Source: Eutypa lata
Taxonomy: Eukaryota; Ascomycota; Sordariomycetes; Xylariales; Diatrypaceae
Direction: 5' to 3'
Assembly: GCA_022661535.1 (NCBI GenBank)
Contig: JAKULF010000008.1
Coordinates: forward strand, 1,116,001-1,180,000
Length of the DNA stretch: 64,000 nucleotides
Shown one piece after another: positions 1-12,900 of this stretch (positions within the stretch are counted from its first letter, which is position 1; every line of letters begins with the position of its first letter). A model generated the notes under the pieces. The model searched no databases and had not been told where the DNA came from. It saw nothing but the letters and a program-made list of their open reading frames with translations. The position numbers and the translations under genes were made by a program.

Positions 1-288
1 ATCGGAATACTCCTGCTGAAACCATCGGCCCATGATACTGTCAGACTGTGGCTGCATAGTTGGAGTAGCAACCCTAGCTTCTTTCCCATGTTTTGGCTTG
101 GCCCAATCTCGTTGAATAGAGTGGTATGGCTGGGTGTCTCTAGGGATATCTCGAGAAGGTTGAGAAGTGGCAGTATACTGCTGCATTGGACTAATATTAG
201 CCTCTATAATGAATAAAAGTATTTGAACGCTATTGATTTGAGTACTAACCTTGCTGCTGGCCTGCTGCTGCTTGCTTTGGCTCGACAT
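1..288 (-). CDS. 5' end of an unrecognised gene (partial)
   Basis: Partial gene that continues past the left edge. An ATG at 288 opens a 13-codon first exon (288-250) rich in Ser, Gln and Lys. A consensus donor (gttagt) at 249 and an acceptor after 181 give a 69-nt intron. The second exon (180-1) then stays open for 60 codons in the matching phase and ends near a Met-Gly-Arg-Trp-Phe-Gln-Gln stretch. Composition is polar (Gln, Ser, Thr, Pro), so the visible part is probably a disordered N-terminus. No family recognised. The model rests on one intron and an open frame only. A longer alternative second exon in another frame is also open, so frame choice is tentative. Confidence 0.5.
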   Translation of the reverse strand, partial: MSSQSKQQQASSKVSTQINSVQILLFIIEANISPMQQYTATSQPSRDIPRDTQPYHSIQRDWAKPKHGKEARVATPTMQPQSDSIMGRWFQQEYSD

Positions 289-1582
289 GGCTGCTAAATG
301 GGACTATGATTGACTGGTGATTGGATGAAAGAAACGTATCGATGTTGTATATATCGAATCTATGAATAATGTGTCGATGACCTTATAGTTTTCAATAACG
401 AACAATATTCGATGGTCCTCTCCTACAGAACCCGATTCTAGTGCCATTATATATCTACAGTTTACTCTTCCCAAGTAGCCTTCAATACAGATTCGTGTAC
501 GCATATGACTTCATCTGAGATCTTCTAAGAACTTTTGCGCACTCATTGCTAGCTAATGTTCTCCCGCCCCTGACATTAAAGCTCTACTACTGGAACTGGT
601 TACTAAAGGATCATTAATGTATTAGTTATGGGGAGTACCAATTCGGATGAATTGTAGGCATAGTTATAGATTCAAATCACAAAGTTCCGATCAGGGGTGC
701 GCTCATTATCTATCCGTGTTAACACAATTCAACCCATGAAGTGACAAACGTGACTTGGGGGACTACCAATGAGTCAGGTACGTCAGGTTGGAAAGGGGCC
801 CCCAAAAGAGCCCATCATCCTAATTGGTGTGAGCCCCACTCCATGTTCCCGTTGCATTGAGCCACCCGAAAGGGGAATCGTGCTTCGGTAGGTATAAGTT
901 CCATAGGTATAGGTTCCGGCTTTCGAAAAGTTCCCCCGATTATCTGCACGTGAGAAGAATGGCTTGGTTCTTTTTTCGCATTTCTGATCGTTCCCACCTT
1001 GCCTAGAGAGGCAAAGAGGCTATGCAGGTGTTGCCAACACAATTAAGACCTTTTTCTCAGGTAAGTTACTTGCATTGTGTACTTGGGTAAGTTGTTGTTT
1101 TGAAAAGTCCCATAGTAAGAACAATCATACAATCATATAAATAGGTACCAAAAATATCATTAATTATATGCACCGAATAATCATTAGTTGTTCGTGAACA
1201 GGTAGGCGTTATTTGAATCTAAATAGCTGTAGTATACCATTTAATTTGGTAACGACCTGCCAGAATGCCTTGCGCTTTGCAGGTGTGGCGATGCAGACCG
1301 TCCTACCCCCGGCAGCTGCTTAGGATGATGACATCGTACCCAATCCGGACCAACATGAGACCGCGTGCCTGAAAGTTCCAACAAGGGCTTAGATGGGGCT
1401 GCCTCACAATGTGCCTGAACTATGACTACAATTCCTTCAGCTGTTCCTCAATTATGTTCCTACTTACTTGCTTTCATGAAAACAATGCCATTGATGCTCG
1501 TATCTATCGTTATAACCTAACATATGTCTACCTACAACTTATCATAAACCACTTCGATACACAATCTTGAACCTATTATGCT
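289..1582. other. Intergenic region, no gene seen
   Basis: Divergent spacer between a minus-strand gene starting at 288 and the plus-strand gene starting at 1583. Short open frames at 304-504 and 815-1042 have no recognisable motif and no splice partners. The spacer presumably holds both promoters, but I could not pick out a convincing element. Confidence 0.5.
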
Positions 1583-4500
1583 ATGAATCAGGGAACTCCC
1601 GTTGTGTCCCTCGCGATGGAGACCTCTGAGGAATCAAGCATGACAATGCCCTACGGTTTACGCGACACCACAACATCCAATGATCGGGGATCAGACAAAG
1701 AATTCATTCTTAATGAAGATCTATGCCCGCAAATGACCTACGGATTTGAAGGATCCGTGGCAGCTCCGTCATCGTCTGCAGCAAGGGGCGAGCACAGTCT
1801 ATTGCGGAAGCCTCATTCTCGCAGAAGCCATCATACAGCAGCCGAATGGGAAGTCGTGAAAGAGACTGTCGAAAGATTGTATCTTGAGAATGATTACACC
1901 CTTCCCACTGTTATGGACATTATGTCAAAACCCCCCTACAGCTTTCACGCCACGTCAGTATCTTAGCTCCATGAGTTCTCATTTCTCAACTTACAATTAC
2001 ACAAGGATCAATATGTATAAGAAGCAATTCAAAAAATGGGGATTCGAGAAGAATGTGACCCAGAAACGGACCTACAAGCTTATGAATAATGATACTGTTA
2101 CAGACAGTGTTCGAAAGTTCATTGGTATGGACCGGATCGGCCAATATTTCAAACGACGGAAGGCTGTTCATGATGCGGCTACCATCATCCCTAACCGTAA
2201 GTACTTTTCGTAATTATTTTATTCCCTTTACAGTTAGCTTAAGTGCTTGAGGTTACTAGAAGGGGCATATCTGGGAGCAAAATTTCACGAATAACTCCCA
2301 CATTTCGTTAAGATACGTGATTGCTAACTCTAGTTGTCGTAGTTCCTGAGCTTGCCGACACTATGTATATTCCGCCAGTCGAGCTTGACAATACGGAAAT
2401 AATGTTAAACGAAAGGGTCGATAACCAGTTATGCGCTTATGCTCGGGCAGGAAGTTGCAAGTTCAGAGTTGAGATTGCTGATGAGTGTGTCCAAGCTCGT
2501 TGATATTTGTTATGCAGTACCACGAACTGACTGGCTTTTAAGGATTGACGGTGTGCCTACCATGTTCTACGCTGACTCCTGGGGATCTCATGATTACCGT
2601 CCACTTATCGAGCGGAGCTGCCCGGAAGAATGCCCCTGTCGATTGTTCTGCGACCGAAGGTGTTTCCCTACAATTTGCCATGTTTTTCGCGTCCGTTGTT
2701 ACCAAGATTCTATCATTGTCGACATCCAAGAACCTAAACTAATATCCAACCTGAAACAAATCATCAACAAAGCCGATCCCTTTCAAGGCATGGAATTGAA
2801 ATCTTTGTTAGGTTCAGGGGAGGTCGATGGAAGGGCCTTGCTTAAATATTACTCCAAGCTAAGAGATTTTGTTGACAACCCTGATCTTTCAGCCCTGTAT
2901 TCGCAAGACGACAAGGGCGAGCTATTATTGTTTACGGAATTCCTTGAAGACGTTGACATTTGGGACCGAATTGGTCTCGAAGAACTAGCTGATGCAGGCT
3001 TCCTAGAACCTGTTTTGCTAGATAAACTCCTTAATCAGCGACTGAGGCGTGGAATACGGACCCTAGACAATGCATTCAAAGCAGTTGATGCGGCTCGCAG
3101 ATACAACACGATACCTGAGAAAACCACCTTCGACTATGAAATCAACGATTTTGCCTTTGACGACGCCCAATTTCATCCGACCCCCATATTTGAACTTGAT
3201 GGAACACCACAATGTCCGAATCCAAGCCCCAATATTACTTCGGAAGGCGTTGCTCCAACTCAAGAAATGAATTTTCCTCCTGTCGACAAACTGTTGAACC
3301 AGCTCCCAGGTCACTACATAGTTGATGGCTTCTATGATAAGCTTACGGAAGAATATCCTCAGCTTCTCCATGTCGTCTCACGGCCGCCAGATCTACCACT
3401 AGTCTTCGGTGAAGAACTTCAAGGAACCTTTATGGCTGAGAATTTTCATCAGCCTGGACATCAGCCAGAGAACCTCCTATATGAGCAAGAACATAATGAC
3501 CTGAATAGTAGGCTCCTTGCTGCGTGTATGTCTGGGACTCTAGGTGTTGTCACCTCCCTTTTAGGCCAGGGAGCATCGCCAAACTGTCAGATTAAGGTTG
3601 AAGGCAAAACTTGTTCGCCACTTATTGCCGCTATTGAAGCCAACATGGATGAAGAAACTCAAGATAAAATCGTTAGCCACTTAGTTCTCAAGGGTGCCGA
3701 CATAAACGGTAAAGGCTTCATTGAAACCACCACAGAAAGGTTGAAATACACGGCACTATTTGCCGCTGCGAGAGCTGGCAATATCTATATGATGCAGCGT
3801 CTCCTTGAACTTGGGGCCGACATTAATGGACTCTCAACAAGGGAAATGGGCCTATATCGATCCACCATTACCCCATTGAACGAGGCCGCACGCCTAGAAA
3901 TGACAGAAGCCTTCAAGCTCCTCTTGTTTTGGGATACATCCTACTCTTCTGGTCTGAAGAAAGTCGAGATGACCACCGACAAGGATTCCCCAATAACCTC
4001 AGTGCATACGCTACTTGATATAATGAAGAAAGGATCACAGTCGAGCCTCGTACAGCTGATTAAAGACGGAGTAGATATCAATACGCTTTCTTTCCAAGGA
4101 ACGCCCCTGAGCGTGGCCGCCAGTAACAATCAGCCACACAAAGTCAAACTCTTACTAAATCAAGGGGCCGACGTGCATTTGGCGTCACTCTATCTTTCAC
4201 GGTCCGGTCAACTGAATGCTGCGAAAATGTTGGTTAAAACTGCGTATGGAAGTGCTTCTGGATCTCGAGCCAATGTCCACACAAAGTTTACCCAACACTA
4301 TCAACGGCTGGTAGACATGTCCCAATCGTCCCAGTCTATCCAATTGCGAGCATTCAAACACCATTGCCAGAACTACCACCAAGCATGGTCTATCGGCATA
4401 CGACTGATGGATCGAATCTGCTGCGGAAAGGCTCCGGATGGCCCTGCCCGGCTACCGGAAACCCTTGCGTTCCTCGCCGTGGCACGGGCTGTAGCGGAAA

Positions 4501-5420
4501 GTTCAGCTGGCGATACCGGCGACATATCTCTGATTGACAAGTTCGACAGTGACCTCCTGAGATGGCAAATGATATTCCCGGAAGGAGCGGACCTTGCTCA
4601 GTATCGCGAAGCTGTTCTTTCGTTATGGGGCGTCGATCTCTCGGGAAAATTCTTCCTAGACCTCGATTACGACGATACGGAGACTCTTGGACGGTTTAAA
4701 GGGATTATTTCTAGGATCATAGACGGGGCGCGCGGGCCGCTTGATTTGGACAGCTCCCCTTCTAATGGCTTGAACGAGAGCTATACGAGATGGCGCCAAC
4801 GCCGTCGCGAACCATCGAATATGCCGATTTCTCACTCTATTCCAACTGGCATCCCCTCACCCCATGGAAGGCCCATAGATGAAGGAGGGTTGTTCCCTTC
4901 CGCAACGCAAACATCTCATGATGCGGGCGCAGTGGCATGCCAGCCGAAAATGGACCGAGAAGAGATCTTACAGGCCACGAAGTGGGTTTCCGCGAGGCGG
5001 GACAAATCCGTAGCAGTCTTTTTCTTCGACGTGACAGGCGTTGCAAATGACTTGATACGGGGTGTGATATTCTCCATTGTCTTTGTATTCATTCATGGTA
5101 CGTTTTATCATTTTTTAGAGCTTGATTGGTAAATGTTATATCAGTTGCTGACATACACAGGACTGAAATCACTTCCGAAGCTATACGTCAAAAGAGGGTT
5201 CGAGATCGTAGAGCGATTCGTGATCTTATTAAAGTTTCTCGGGTTCCTCAAGTCCCTAGAGACGATCTCATCCGGTTCCACTAGAGTTAGAGCGACAGGG
5301 AATTCAATTGACGACAGGGACATGGGAATTCCGCAGCTAGGTCTAGAGGCTGGCTCTGGAGGGGAACCATGTAATCAATGGTACAGTCTCTTTGGATGTG
5401 ATACTGGGTCGTGGATATAA
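1583..5420 (+). CDS. Clr5-domain ankyrin-repeat protein
   Basis: Five exons: 1583-1953, 2006-2196, 2334-2453, 2518-5097 and 5161-5420; phases agree and give 1173 residues. The intron at 1954-2005 splits a Clr5 domain (about residues 83-145). It has the family's Trp-Glu start, a Leu-Tyr core, a Tyr-Lys-Lys-Gln-Phe-Lys-Lys-Trp block and a Lys-Asn end. The long fourth exon carries ankyrin-type repeats at roughly residues 555-800 (LLELGADING, LLNQGADVHLA). Near the C-terminus is a hydrophobic stretch of about 25 residues (GVIFSIVFVFIHG) that could be one membrane span. Clr5 is a short N-terminal module found on many fungal ankyrin and TPR proteins; its biochemical role is not settled. The intron at 2454-2516 has a weak donor (gttgca) and is the least certain part. 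Single long-exon structure suggests a recently expanded accessory family. Confidence 0.8.
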
Positions 5421-5880
5421 ATTCTCTTGGGGTTTAAAGAATTTGGCAACTTAAGGTTCGGTAATATGGAGTTCTGGTGATAATTATACCTGCAATTTGA
5501 ATAGACAGTGCTGCTACAGTGACATCCGGACTCGGAAAGGGGTTACCATATATACGATAAGCGTTTAGCTAATACAAGTCCCAATTGAGAAGGTTTGAAA
5601 TATAAGACCAAAACATCATAGACGTGTTCATGGATAATAGAAAAACTTCATATTTATTTATCTGAGCATAAGACTGTTACGTTACGACCTACATGAGCGG
5701 GTTGGCTAGTTAGGACCCAGTAGCCAAATACCAACGAATCCATCTTCAAACACTTTCCCTTCTTATCTCTCTGGCGACCAACTACGTCAAAAATAGACGG
5801 ATCTAACTGACCACATAACTAACAAAATGACGTGTCCAGACGTAGAAGAAATACATCCTTTAGCCTCTAGGAGCATTAAT
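5421..5880. other. Convergent 3' spacer
   Basis: AT-rich spacer between the converging ends of the Clr5-ankyrin gene and the FAD oxidoreductase gene. No open frame or structured element stands out; presumably 3' UTR sequence of both genes. Confidence 0.5.
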
Positions 5881-8622
5881 TCACCGCTGAGAAGCCCCTT
5901 TCTTGCATAACCGGCTGTTCTGACTCGGTAGGTTCCCGAAGATCATCTCCGACATTTCCCAATCCTCGGACCCGACTGCGTTCTGGGCGTAAAAGAGGTC
6001 GTAAGGGTCGAGCTTTTTCTTCAGATCGTACAGCTTCTCGTACTTATCGCCCCAGAAGGACTGTTGAAAATTGGGTTCGATGTAGTCAGACTCGGACATG
6101 CTACATCACGACCAAGGTTAGCCACTACTACATACATACCTAAAAACTTTTCCCCAATAGCGAGATATCGCCATGAGGAGAAGAGACAGGAAAGATATAA
6201 CAAAGAGAATCAAACGTACTAGGCACCAGCACCAGGCGACATCTGGCGCCAGACATTGAGCCAGTCGAACGTCAGGATGTAGCTCATGAACTCGACGATC
6301 TCGGTGGACGACTCCTGCTCCCAGGAGACCAGGCTGATCGCGTGGAAGACCGTCTCCCGCCAAGCAGGGTTGACAGCGTTGTCCGGGTAGCCGCCCTCTG
6401 GGGCGCCCCTAACCACAATGCCGACTATGCTGCCGCCCGAGTCGACAACGTAGCGAACAGCATCGAAGGTCTGGTTTAGCGCCGTCGCATTCTCCCAGTT
6501 GGCGCGTGGGAATACTACCACATGTAATCTGTCGTTAGATACATCCTTTACTTAGGAGGTTTATGCATTTCATGCACTACGTAGGGGTAAGGAACGCTCG
6601 GCGACAAAGCAAAGCCCTCTTAAGACCCGCTGGATAGGGGTAATTAACAACTAAAGAAGCTACTTACGGCGGCTACCCGACCGTCCGAGGTTCGAGCCCC
6701 ACGGCTCGAGCGGGAACGAAGAGTCCCACGCATCGTAGAAGTTGTCGTACTCGGTGTAGGTGGGCTCAATGGCAATGCCTACATCGTTAACCAGCTTGTC
6801 TAGGAATGGGGCGGCGAGGTCCTCAAGCTGGGCGCGCGTCATGTTGGGCGCAAACCACGGGTGCACTACAATATCTGGAGTTAGCTATTGTCACCTTGTA
6901 GGCAGGCAATCAGGAGATGGTTCGGGAGTTCTAAGCTAAGTTTCAAGCGCCGAAAACCGGAGGTTATAAGCAACTATGCTGCCGAAACCCTCGGGATAGG
7001 AGTATAAACAATAACCCAAGTTACTTACTGTCGAAGACATATTTCCCCGTCAGTCCTCCAACTGTGAAGTAGCCGTAGGTGCCAGCGTCGGTGTATTTGA
7101 TGAAGTTATCGAAGTAGGCGCGGAAGCCTCTCCAGAACTGGCCGACCGAGACCTCCTCGCCCGTGGAGAAGCTGAACTTCATCGTCGTGACCGTCATCTT
7201 AGGGTACACCTTGATCACCATGGATGTTACTACTCCGAATGTTGAGCCGCCTCCACCGCGGAGAGCCCAGAAGAGGTCCGAATTGGACGTCTCGCTGGCC
7301 GTGACGAAGCGGCCGTCGGCTGTGATGACCTCCATGGATAGCACCTTCATGCCTGTCAGTAAGTAAAAGTTGACGGGATTGGATTTTGGTAAAAGGGGGA
7401 CTTACTTGGTCTGCTGCCATTCCGTATAGAGATGAGATGGGGGAATGGCCGCCTCCTAAGGTGTAACCACCAGTTAGGCCGACTGTCTTGATGATTAGTA
7501 TGTTAGATATTTGACCACAACGAGTAAGTTCTGGGCTGGTGAAAGCTTACTTTCCCTTCGCCACCAACAATAGTAACCCCCTCTTTGTTAGCAGCCTCAT
7601 AGGCCTCGTAGACTTGAACGCCGGCTCCCATCTTGAAAGCCGGGCCGCTGTAGGACCCTTCCTCGTAATCTTCGTAGAATTTGATATCTTTCATGTTATG
7701 AGTCCAGATAGATACGCTACCAGCCCCCGTTGATTTGGCGCCAAAGTCGTGGCCCGTGTTCTTGATGACCAGTCGTAGGTTGAGGTTCCGCGCTATGTTG
7801 ACCGCGAGCTGGATATGAGAAACCGTGGTAGCCCGGATCGACATCTTAGGGTAGGCTCCTAAGGTGCAATGGGTAAGGTACGGGTTGACAGCGTGTGGAA
7901 CACAGCTGGTTCCTTGGAATAAGATTGCATTGATTGACGTGGGATCATTTGTGCTACAAAACTGTCAGAATTTTGAACTTGGGGGTTCATTAGGTAAGGG
8001 AAACAATGCTTACTGGACGTAGGAGTCATTGTACCAGTTTGTATTGATTTGGGCGCACTCAGCAGCATTTTCGTTGCCGAAGTCAGTGTAGCAAGGCGCG
8101 GCAAAGGGCGTAGTCTGAATTAAGCCACCCCCGAGCAGGAGGTCGAAGACTTTATTGGTGATAGTTCCCGGGAAGCCCACGAAGTCGTCAGAGAAGGTCT
8201 TACAGGGACCGGTGATGGCCTCGATCAATTCGGCATCGAGGTCGTCTTTATCAAAAGCCTCGGGAAAGGCAAATAGAACCGTATTGGTTAGCTGCAAGTC
8301 CGTAAGATTTTTAAGGACGGCATCCGTGAGCACGCGAGTCTCGCCATCGAACAGAGGGGCGGTGGCATTTGTTGTGGATGTCGGATCGACTATCTCGAAG
8401 GCCGGAGCTACGGTTCCCTCATTGGCAGCTTTGAGGCAAGACAACCACCAAGTCAGTTTATTTTGAACAGATTACGATTGCTACTAAGTTCAACAATTAG
8501 TGGGCCAGTGAGTAGGCAGACTAACGAATAACTTCACCATCCACCACAAGTGATTGAGCAGCTCCAAATGTCGAGAGAGCCAAGAGAAGCCATGCTCTGA
8601 TTATCGGCTCGGCCACCATCAT
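5881..8622 (-). CDS. Secreted BBE-type FAD-linked oxidoreductase
   Basis: Eight exons: 8622-8526, 8428-8014, 7953-7551, 7486-7406, 7344-7029, 6865-6682, 6528-6220 and 6100-5881; phases agree, 674 residues. The N-terminus has a signal-peptide-like stretch (RAWLLLALSTFGAAQS), so export is likely. An FAD_binding_4 (VAO/PCMH) fold follows: IKNTGHDFG carries the His that commonly binds FAD covalently, then a GGYTLGGGHSP loop, then ALRGGGGSTFGVV. The last exon is a BBE domain (NFQQSFWG, KKKLDPYDLFYAQNAVG). The second covalent-FAD Cys seen in berberine bridge enzyme is absent from the GGYTLGGG loop, so single His attachment is expected. Such enzymes oxidise sugars or secondary metabolites; the substrate cannot be read from sequence. 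Nothing nearby suggests a biosynthetic cluster. Start is the first of two adjacent ATGs. Confidence 0.9.
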
Positions 8623-9984
8623 GATACTGGTAGAGCGCCGTCCGAGCTGTGTAACAATTGGAACTCAAGAATAAGCCCTACATATGGAATTGAAATGACA
8701 CAGAACTCTACGATGGGACGAGTCTGGTACTGTGAAGGCATATTTACTAATATAACCCCACACCAAGGGTTCTTGTGTTCCCAGAGATCTTCCTCATGAC
8801 GACCAGGGCTCACGGAAGCTTGATTCAAGCGGCGAGATTGGCACTATAAGGATTACCCAATCAGGTAACGTGGCGTCGGCGGGCGAGTTGAGGTTGCAGG
8901 ATCCTCACTCGATATGATTAGCCGGCAGCGATATTAACCCCTATAGAACGGACCTTTAAGACCCAGCCACGCGGCAGTTGGTGGAATGTCTCAGGTTCGA
9001 ATTAGCCATTTTATATATGATAGACATAGGAACTCGCATCCGGGTAGATACGTAGAGAATCGGCCAAGCGCAAGGGATCTCATGCCTTCCCGTGCTTGAG
9101 ATGGAAATGTTAAAAAAGAAATCTTAATACTCAGAACCATCAAAGCCCTCCATTGTATTTCAGAGCAATAGGTGTTTAGTGTAAAGCGCCTTTCTCAGAT
9201 TCGCATCTTTTTCACGGCCTCGACCCTTGCTCAACTACCTTTAATGACCCTCGGCTTCAGGATCGGAACGAGTGGGAGAAGGCGCCCCGCAGTATCCGAC
9301 GTCGAAACTAGAAAACCCCGTTGGTCAAGGTCTATAATTGATATGTAGCTACTTAAAGTATGTATATAACTATCTCTTGAGTGGCTCATTCTCCTCTCTG
9401 TCCCAATTATTCCATTGTTCGAGGAAACCAACCAAATAAGTCAAAGGATTCTGGTCGTAGCAAGGCTTGAAGAACAGTTTTACCTGTATTCTATAAGAGG
9501 TTTGTTCGTCACTAGATGAAGCTTGTGCCACCCAGAAAGGCAGTGACGGCAGAAAAGATGAGGAGAGTCTCTCCTTTCCACGGCAGACTTTTCAGAAGTG
9601 ACTCGCTAAGAGGGCCGGAGATAAAGAAATAGGTTCACGACAGCAATACTAGAGCTGTAATTATATATTTTGGTTCTATATACAGTTTTTATAGGGAAAG
9701 CCAACTACTAAGGAATGAAACTATCAAACCAGAGTTCCCAGGCATGCGCAACGACAAGTAGCACGAGCAGAGCCGGGGGCTGTGGATCTCTCCTTTCTCC
9801 GCCCTCCCGATCCCGCAAAGGAAACATAGTAAATACGTGATAATACCAAGCAACGAGCCGCATGCCTAACTGGGTCTGTCCTTCGGAATGCTACTTTAAC
9901 CTAGGAAGATCTATATCTAGGTAAGTATATTATAGGAGCTTTTGGACCTAGGATTATCCTGCCCCGGGAGCTTAGTAAGCAGCT
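8623..9984. other. Intergenic region, no gene seen
   Basis: Upstream of the FAD oxidoreductase start and downstream of the 9985-14726 gene, both minus strand. Only short unsupported open frames (for example 9231-9431 and 8554-8799). It should hold the oxidoreductase promoter; no specific element recognised. Confidence 0.5.
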
Positions 9985-12900
9985 CTAAATGCAATGGATA
10001 CTCATCCAACCCTGGTCCGAAGGAACGACTTCAGGCTCAGGCTCCGGATTCATATCAAGCACTGGCCAAGCAGGGCCCTGTACCACGTTGCCAATGATGC
10101 GGAAGCTATACTTATTAATGAGCCATCTAGAAAGAACCGGGTCTGTTAACTCTTGGCCAGCCCAAGACTTGTCAATTGCGTATTCGTAAAAGCCGGGATA
10201 AAGCATTATATCTAGTTAATATGACATACAGAATCAGCGGACATTCTATCATACTTGCCGTATTACTTTTTCATTATAAAGTCCAAACTTACCTGTTACG
10301 TTATACACGGAACCTAAGATAGTAACCCAAGCACCTTCCGGTCTCATGGGATTGTTGTGCAACGCGATCTCGCCACTTGGAATATCTCGCTGCGGCTTGT
10401 TGTCGAACACGCCGGCTACTATACGGCCGGTTTCAGAGGTGTACAGCTCGGCGAGAGGATCGGCATCTCTGCTGCTTCCTCCGACGAGGATGGCGGTTGC
10501 GTCGATGCCGCCAAACGGAAGTAGCGCTTGGTATAGTGCGGGATTGTCGTTTGCGAGTCCTATAAAGTAGGTATTAGTGATTAGTTTCGAAATGGCGTAA
10601 AAGTCAACTAGAATACGAAATAACAAGTTTTGCAATCTCGTACCGGAAATCTCGAAGACCCAGTTGTGAAGGATCATCTGCGTCTTGCTCATGGGCCAGC
10701 TTGTCGGGAGGATCGTTCGCACAAGCCGCCCGACCTGAAGATGCCGGTAATTTTGCAGCCAGTTCTGGCTATGATACTTCTTGAAATCCATGGTAGCGTC
10801 ACGCCCAGCGCTTAATATCAGCCAGTTACTCCCTCCTGGGTGGAAGTGGAAATATGCTATATCGTATATTAGTGTCGTAGTACCGAATTAAATAACGATT
10901 ATGCTATATTGAGGGTACTTACGTAGCAGGTCGTATACAATATCGTCGACGGCGGTATACAAGCCGCTGCTTGGGTTATCGTGCCAAGCCAGCGACAAGT
11001 CGGTGAAAACTCGAGACCCTGGATTACCAACCGGTTCGAGCGCACTCAAGTCCAGTAATGCACAGCGATACGGCGCAAGGCGCGCCATCAGATCTGGCAT
11101 GTCAAGATTTTCGTCCCAGCCGGAAACATGGCGCCCAGGGTTACTGGTGAGTACCTGGCGCTCTAATAAAGAGGCAAACGGGAAGTCTAATACGGTTCGT
11201 ATAAAAGCGTCCAGCTACAATCTAGTTTTTTTATACAAAAAGAAATACGTACCTGTGATGTCGTAAACGTTTATTCCAATAGTTATATATAGGGGTGCTC
11301 CATTTTGTCCGTTACACTCAGCGATCTCTTCGGCACGCCTTCGCATTGCGAGCTGTCCGATAGGCTGTACGGTCCTCTGGACTTCGACTTCTACCGCTTT
11401 GCCCTTTAAGGTTGTCTTCCTAAGCACAGGTCCTAACGAGGTTAGGGAAACAATCTCATTGTAGTCCTTCAAGGTAAGGTATGGCAGCTGCTGTAATGTT
11501 GCTGGTAACAACAGATTAGTGTTTGTTATATTTCTTTCCTAATGCAGGTAACTTACCGGATATATCGTATACGTTATACCCAAAACTACCATCCGGCTCG
11601 ATAATCCAGGAGTCTCCTGGAAGCCTATGATTGCCGACTTCGCTGGTTGTAAAGTAATCAGGACCACTGGATACGAAGCTCATCTCTATGTTTTTCATCG
11701 CTTTGCAATCTTCGTTTACTGCTGCTGGTGATGGGAAACTCGGTGAACTGTCTGGTGGGACTGGAATAAATAGCATCTCATTCTTATCGATATCCCATTC
11801 CAACTGCGATTGTATGGGTCCATTCACCCATGTAAGGTCGACTATTATATGTTAGTTTTATATAACTATGTGTAAATCAAGCTTATAGAAAATAAGCGGT
11901 AGCGAATAAAATAAATAATGTAGGTAAAGCATACTATAAAATATTAGCTAACGAAAATAATGTTCCAAAAAAAGAAATAATAAGTCAATAGATTATAACA
12001 ACAATCGCGTTTCTACTTACCATAGAGGAACTCGAAAGTTGAAGTTAACCCAGTCGTCGGTAAAAGGCGTGACCTTGCGAAATACTTTTGTATCCCTAAG
12101 CACATGCGAAACTTCCCGGCGCCAAACTCTATCAAAAGAATAGTAATAAGATTAGCATTGATAACCACCTAGAGGAACGTCGCTTACACTGAGCCGCCAT
12201 GGTTTTCTTCCAGCTTTGTGAGCACCGAGGTAACGAAAGAAAGCACGTCCTGTTGCTTGGTAAATTTTGTCTTTAGAGAAACGTTCCGATTTCCTCCTGT
12301 ACTTGCATATTCCCTGGTGTAAATGGGGTTGGAGTTCAACTCGGGAAACAGCGCCTTAGCCTCTTGGCTAAGACGATGCTCGTTCCGTGTTCCTGGCCCG
12401 GCTATAGTGCGCTTTACTGGCGTGAATGGAATAGAACTGAGCATTAATAACACGACACAATAGAAAAGAGTCCGATTGGGGTTTTCGTTTGGTTTCCCTA
12501 CTGTGGTATTGTAGACTGACTCTAAATCTAGCATCGACATGATAAGCTCTTGACACGGCGCCAGCTGTCGTTTTGCGTGGTGGTGGATGAATGCATCTAT
12601 GATACGTCGACAATATACATTGGACCAAGGAAGGGCTTTCCAAAGAGCTTCATATTTAGGAAATGATGGCCCTCGAAGCAGTGAGATGGAAGTTGTCCTC
12701 TGTTTAAATCTATCAAGGGAAGCCTGGATATCTGATACAAGCCCAGGAGTTACTTCTGCCTGGCAAATGGAAGCGTCCCGGATCAATCCTCCGCGTTCAT
12801 AAGCTTGCGTGAGTCTGGGCATCCGGAAGCAAGGGCGTCCGTCTGTCCGGTTCTGCTATTAGCTATTATTCTGTTTATATTATACAATGCTACGTACATT

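Noticed and set aside
815..1042. 75-codon minus-strand open frame in the first spacer
   Set aside because: No motif, no splice partner and no support as a gene.
8985..9010. GGTTCGAATTAGCC, resembling a tRNA T-loop
   Set aside because: No matching acceptor stem, anticodon arm or D-arm could be folded around it.
12025..12128. FGAGKFRMCLG, resembling a cytochrome P450 heme-binding loop
   Set aside because: One residue too many for the F-x-x-G-x-R-x-C-x-G pattern, no other P450 motif in the gene, and the competing frame looks more natural.
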